A stretch of 64,000 bases of DNA, taken from NCBI RefSeq assembly GCF_021018895.1, contig NC_079373.1:20716501-20780500 (forward strand), read 5' to 3'. Shown here in pieces: positions 60,998 through 64,000 of this stretch. Every line of letters begins with the position of its first letter. Position 1 is the stretch's first letter. The DNA is from Seriola aureovittata (Eukaryota > Chordata > Actinopteri > Carangiformes > Carangidae). The position numbers and the translations under genes were made by a program. The notes below the pieces were generated by a model that was not told the DNA's origin, ran no database searches, and worked only from the letters and a program-made list of their open reading frames with translations.

Positions 60998-63900
60998 CGT
61001 CGTCTGCCCGTCTGGTCGAAAGCATCGTAGCTTCTCTCTCCCTGCTGCTGGAGGTGGACACAGAGTGAACACTCAACCCCCCCACCCCCCTCAGGCTTGA
61101 CCCACAAATCCTTTTCCTCTAGGCAACAAAGGGATTATGGGAGAAGTAGACTAATCTACTTCTGTGAATTTACTTATGCAAATTGTTTGCCACACAAGCC
61201 CTGGCATCAGCGTTAATCTGCGAGAGCAAAAAGCGTTTCAAGTATTGTTTTTATTTGTTTCATTTCATCATCCAAAACTGCACTTTCTGTATTTTGTACT
61301 TTACGTGCAGAGCGAAGAAAGAAAACGCTGCAGTTCCAATCTGAGAGCCTTTGTTTTCTTTATTTGGGATACTTGAGAAGGAACACTGGGCTTGTAAGGG
61401 GCCACCTGCAATAACAAATTACTCCCCTGTGTGTAAGGAAACATCCAAAAGCAGCACTCTGGATGGGCTTTGTCTTGATTTATTAATATTCTGCATATGC
61501 CTTGAGGGTTGTGTATGAAATATAGCTGGAGGTGTTGCAATATGAAAAATATACCTTTTGTGGAGGGCTTCCCAGCTAGTTATATTCAGTAGCACATACC
61601 AGAAATGACAGTTTGTTACTTGGATAAATGCACGGCGCACAACTTTCACCTCAGAGTGGTATTTCTGGCTCGCTCATCTCAAACATCTTTGATCCCTTCT
61701 TTCAGTTTATATGTGGATGTCGTGGCTTTATCTGCCGCTGAGGTGGGAGTGGAGTGATGGTGAGTGGAGGGGACTGAGCAGGGATGAACTTATCACCTTG
61801 TCTTTGGCCAGACAGATCGGGTATAGAGCGTTTCGCCATAGCTGGCTCTGCCTCGGTTGTTTAAATGTTCCTGTCTTGATGGTGCGATACGGCGTATCCC
61901 AGGCTAATTCAAACAGTCCAGAGAGAAATAAGCTGAGGGATTTTCTGCAGTGAAGGCTTGCACGCTGGAGCGGCTGAAAACAGATACAGTAAAAAGCTTC
62001 TTGGCAGTGCTCCACTTATTGTTCCTCCTCAGATATCCCCAGACGTTTGAAAATTAGTCTACACGTTGTTTTCACGTGTTGTAAAATGACTGTTTTCCCT
62101 GCACATTTGACCTGATGATGAGAGATTGTGTGATATTTTATTGTTGGGTGATATTTATCTAAAAGGGAAGAGCTTTGATTGCGCACAACAGGAAGAAAAT
62201 TAGGGTAGTTTTTGAGCTGGATAGTCTTTGACTTATTTTCAGACTAGATCCCAGATGCTGGACCTGGGTGGTCACACCCATAGCGATGTTGCACAATGCC
62301 TGTTTACGGCCTCGCGTTTGTTAACCAAATATTGTTTCTGTGTTTGGCTGGTTCGAGAAGAAAATCAACCTTACGCAGCAGGGGCATTTAACTAATTGAC
62401 CACATGATTTTACAGAAAAAGCCACTAAACTGTCATAGTGCTGTTTCCTTTCCAGATGTTCTAATGATGTTCTCATCAGCTCTCACCACCTCTGTTTTTC
62501 ACAATGTGTTCACAGTGGGAGCCAGATGGGTTGTTCTCTTTCTGAGGGTGGAGCAGGATGGCTCAGCAGCATGGATGCAGGGACATACTGTGTTACTGTA
62601 CTGGCCCCCGTTATAAGACAGGTCTGATCCTAAGACATTCCTGTTCACAAGATTTTTTTTTTTGACAGTAAAAACCCTTTGTGAAAGTGAAACATGAAAT
62701 ATCCTTCCATTGAAACAGAACCTAAATCCCCATGTGGAGGATCCTCTGTTTATCACTCACATACACACTCTCCAGCTCTGGGAAATGGTCAGAATGTTTT
62801 TCTCCAGCAGACTTTTTTTTCTCTTTTTGATCGCTCATCGTGACATTTTGTAAAACCAGTAATTCCTGGCTGCTTAACAGATCTGGACCGCAATCCATCT
62901 CTGCAGTAAATACGGTGACTTGTGTTCATTTGTCAGGAAGTAATTTTTTCCAGCTAATCACTTTCACAAACTGAACTGACTGTTGAGGGTTAGGGTTGGC
63001 TCTGTCTGCAAGACACAACAGACTTCAAGAAACTCACTAGCCTAGCAACACTGAGGCTACAGACAAAAAGAGCCTGTGCAGTTGCAAAGTACGTAAACCT
63101 TTTCAAACGTAATTTCCAGAAAGATTTTTTTTTAATACGTTATTTTTATGATAATTTTTTATTATTTTAGTATGGTTTCATAAATACGCTATTTTTGAGG
63201 CTCATCCCAATGTTTGAGTTTCGAAAAATCTGAAACAATAATTTTGCTATGTATCCCTTAGATTTGGTTTTTAAAGAATTGTCGCACATACCAAAAGGTT
63301 TTACTCTTTGATGGATAAAACACTATTTCCAAATTAGCTCAAATCTAATTTTGTCATTTACGTTAATTTCTTGTCACTTGTCACAACGGGCATATACACT
63401 GATACAGATCTTGGCAAAAAGATTTTTTTTATCAGTTTAGCATTAATAAGAATTTACTTTAAAGCACTAATTATGTAGCAGTAATAGAAAATAGCTGAAA
63501 ATAAACCGAAAAGGTTTTTCAAATAAAAGTAAAAGTAATCTTTATCCATTTCCCACTTGCCAGGTAAAGTTATTTGTTCTGAATATTACACTGGACCCAG
63601 GAGAACCTGCAGGCTGTTGGTGGTGAATGGCTGATGTCCATGAAAGGCTCAGACGTGGTGTCAGCCTGCAGGTCTCTTTCACAAGCTCGAGTTCCTCTGT
63701 TCTCTCTGCTCTCTATAAGAAATGAATGGCCCTCTGGTGACTTGTTGATTTTGTTTCTCGCAGTGTGAACACACGGTGAAACTGACTCGTTCATGTTATC
63801 ACTTAAATGCTACCAAGAGAGAAGCCTGGATTAAAAAAAAAAAAAATGCAGCTTTTACAGCTGCATAACATTAACTGTCATATTTTACAACATCAGGACA

Positions 63901-64000
63901 CACCACTCTGTCTGAGAGCCAAAAGCGATTTCAGTGTTCCCGTTTATTTAACCTTATCCGAGCTGATTTCAAACACAGCCTGTTGCATGGTAACAGGGGT

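Larger units (their letters stand above)
37111..64000 (+). other. tmtc2: tmtc2 intron 1, 5' portion (runs off the window)
   Basis: No exon encoding the next conserved TMTC2 segments (the region containing NDFWG and SHKSYRPL in the family) appears in any frame after 37111. About 26.9 kb of first intron is therefore inside the window. TMTC2 is known to have very long introns in vertebrates. The stretch holds microsatellites, a hAT-type MITE, several dispersed repeats and possible regulatory motif clusters, listed separately. Open frames inside it reach at most 144 codons and none shows a domain. Confidence 0.7.

Noticed and set aside
1..64000. tRNA, rRNA, snRNA or microRNA genes, CRISPR arrays, endogenous viral genes
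   Set aside because: Looked for by eye on both strands (tRNA box A/B words, regularly spaced repeats, viral polymerase or capsid motifs); nothing convincing was found. A tRNAscan, Infernal or blastx run could still reveal short RNA genes.

Overview
The window looks like a piece of a teleost nuclear genome, probably a percomorph (spiny-rayed) fish. It is AT-leaning, has almost no coding sequence, and is full of long (CA/GT)n microsatellites and decayed dispersed repeats. Several of these repeats resemble families I know from percomorph fishes. I recognise them by sight; no database search was run.

Only one protein-coding segment can be supported. At 37028-37110 (+), a CpG-rich leader is followed by 27 codons and a GT splice donor. 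The peptide closely matches the N-terminus of TMTC2, an ER membrane O-mannosyltransferase with TPR repeats, and the exon ends at the same point (…FCYDD, then a codon split after AG). No later tmtc2 exon is visible, so 37111-64000 is read as the 5' part of a very long first intron. Everything before about 36.5 kb is read as upstream intergenic DNA. All other open frames are short, lack recognisable domains, and are taken as chance or repeat-derived.

Layout: 1-1634, no recognised feature; 1635-2345, a locally duplicated satellite-like block built on GCTAATGCTAGC; about 3013-3544, the decayed 3' end of a LINE ORF2 (RNase H domain plus a Cys/His knuckle); 6999-7660, a possible hAT-like remnant; 12.9-16.8 kb, three long (GT)n tracts; 17.7 kb, a dispersed-repeat fragment; 22.8-23.3 kb, a Tc1/mariner-type end fragment and an L2/CR1-like LINE tail; 28.6-29.5 kb and 41.7-42.0 kb, two diverged copies of one repeat in opposite orientation; 33.6-34.3 kb, a teleost repeat rich in AAGTAC/ACTTTTACTT; 36.5-37.1 kb, the tmtc2 promoter, leader and exon 1; 49.9-50.4 kb, a complete hAT-type MITE with terminal inverted repeats and an 8-bp target-site duplication; 55.9-59.9 kb, three copies of one percomorph repeat (one plus, two minus).

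I found no tRNA, rRNA, CRISPR, bacterial or viral gene, and no new gene system. The more interesting signals are regulatory: a chain of upstream ORFs and an acceptor-like site in the tmtc2 leader, and several motif clusters that could be conserved non-coding enhancers. The latter need cross-species alignment to test.
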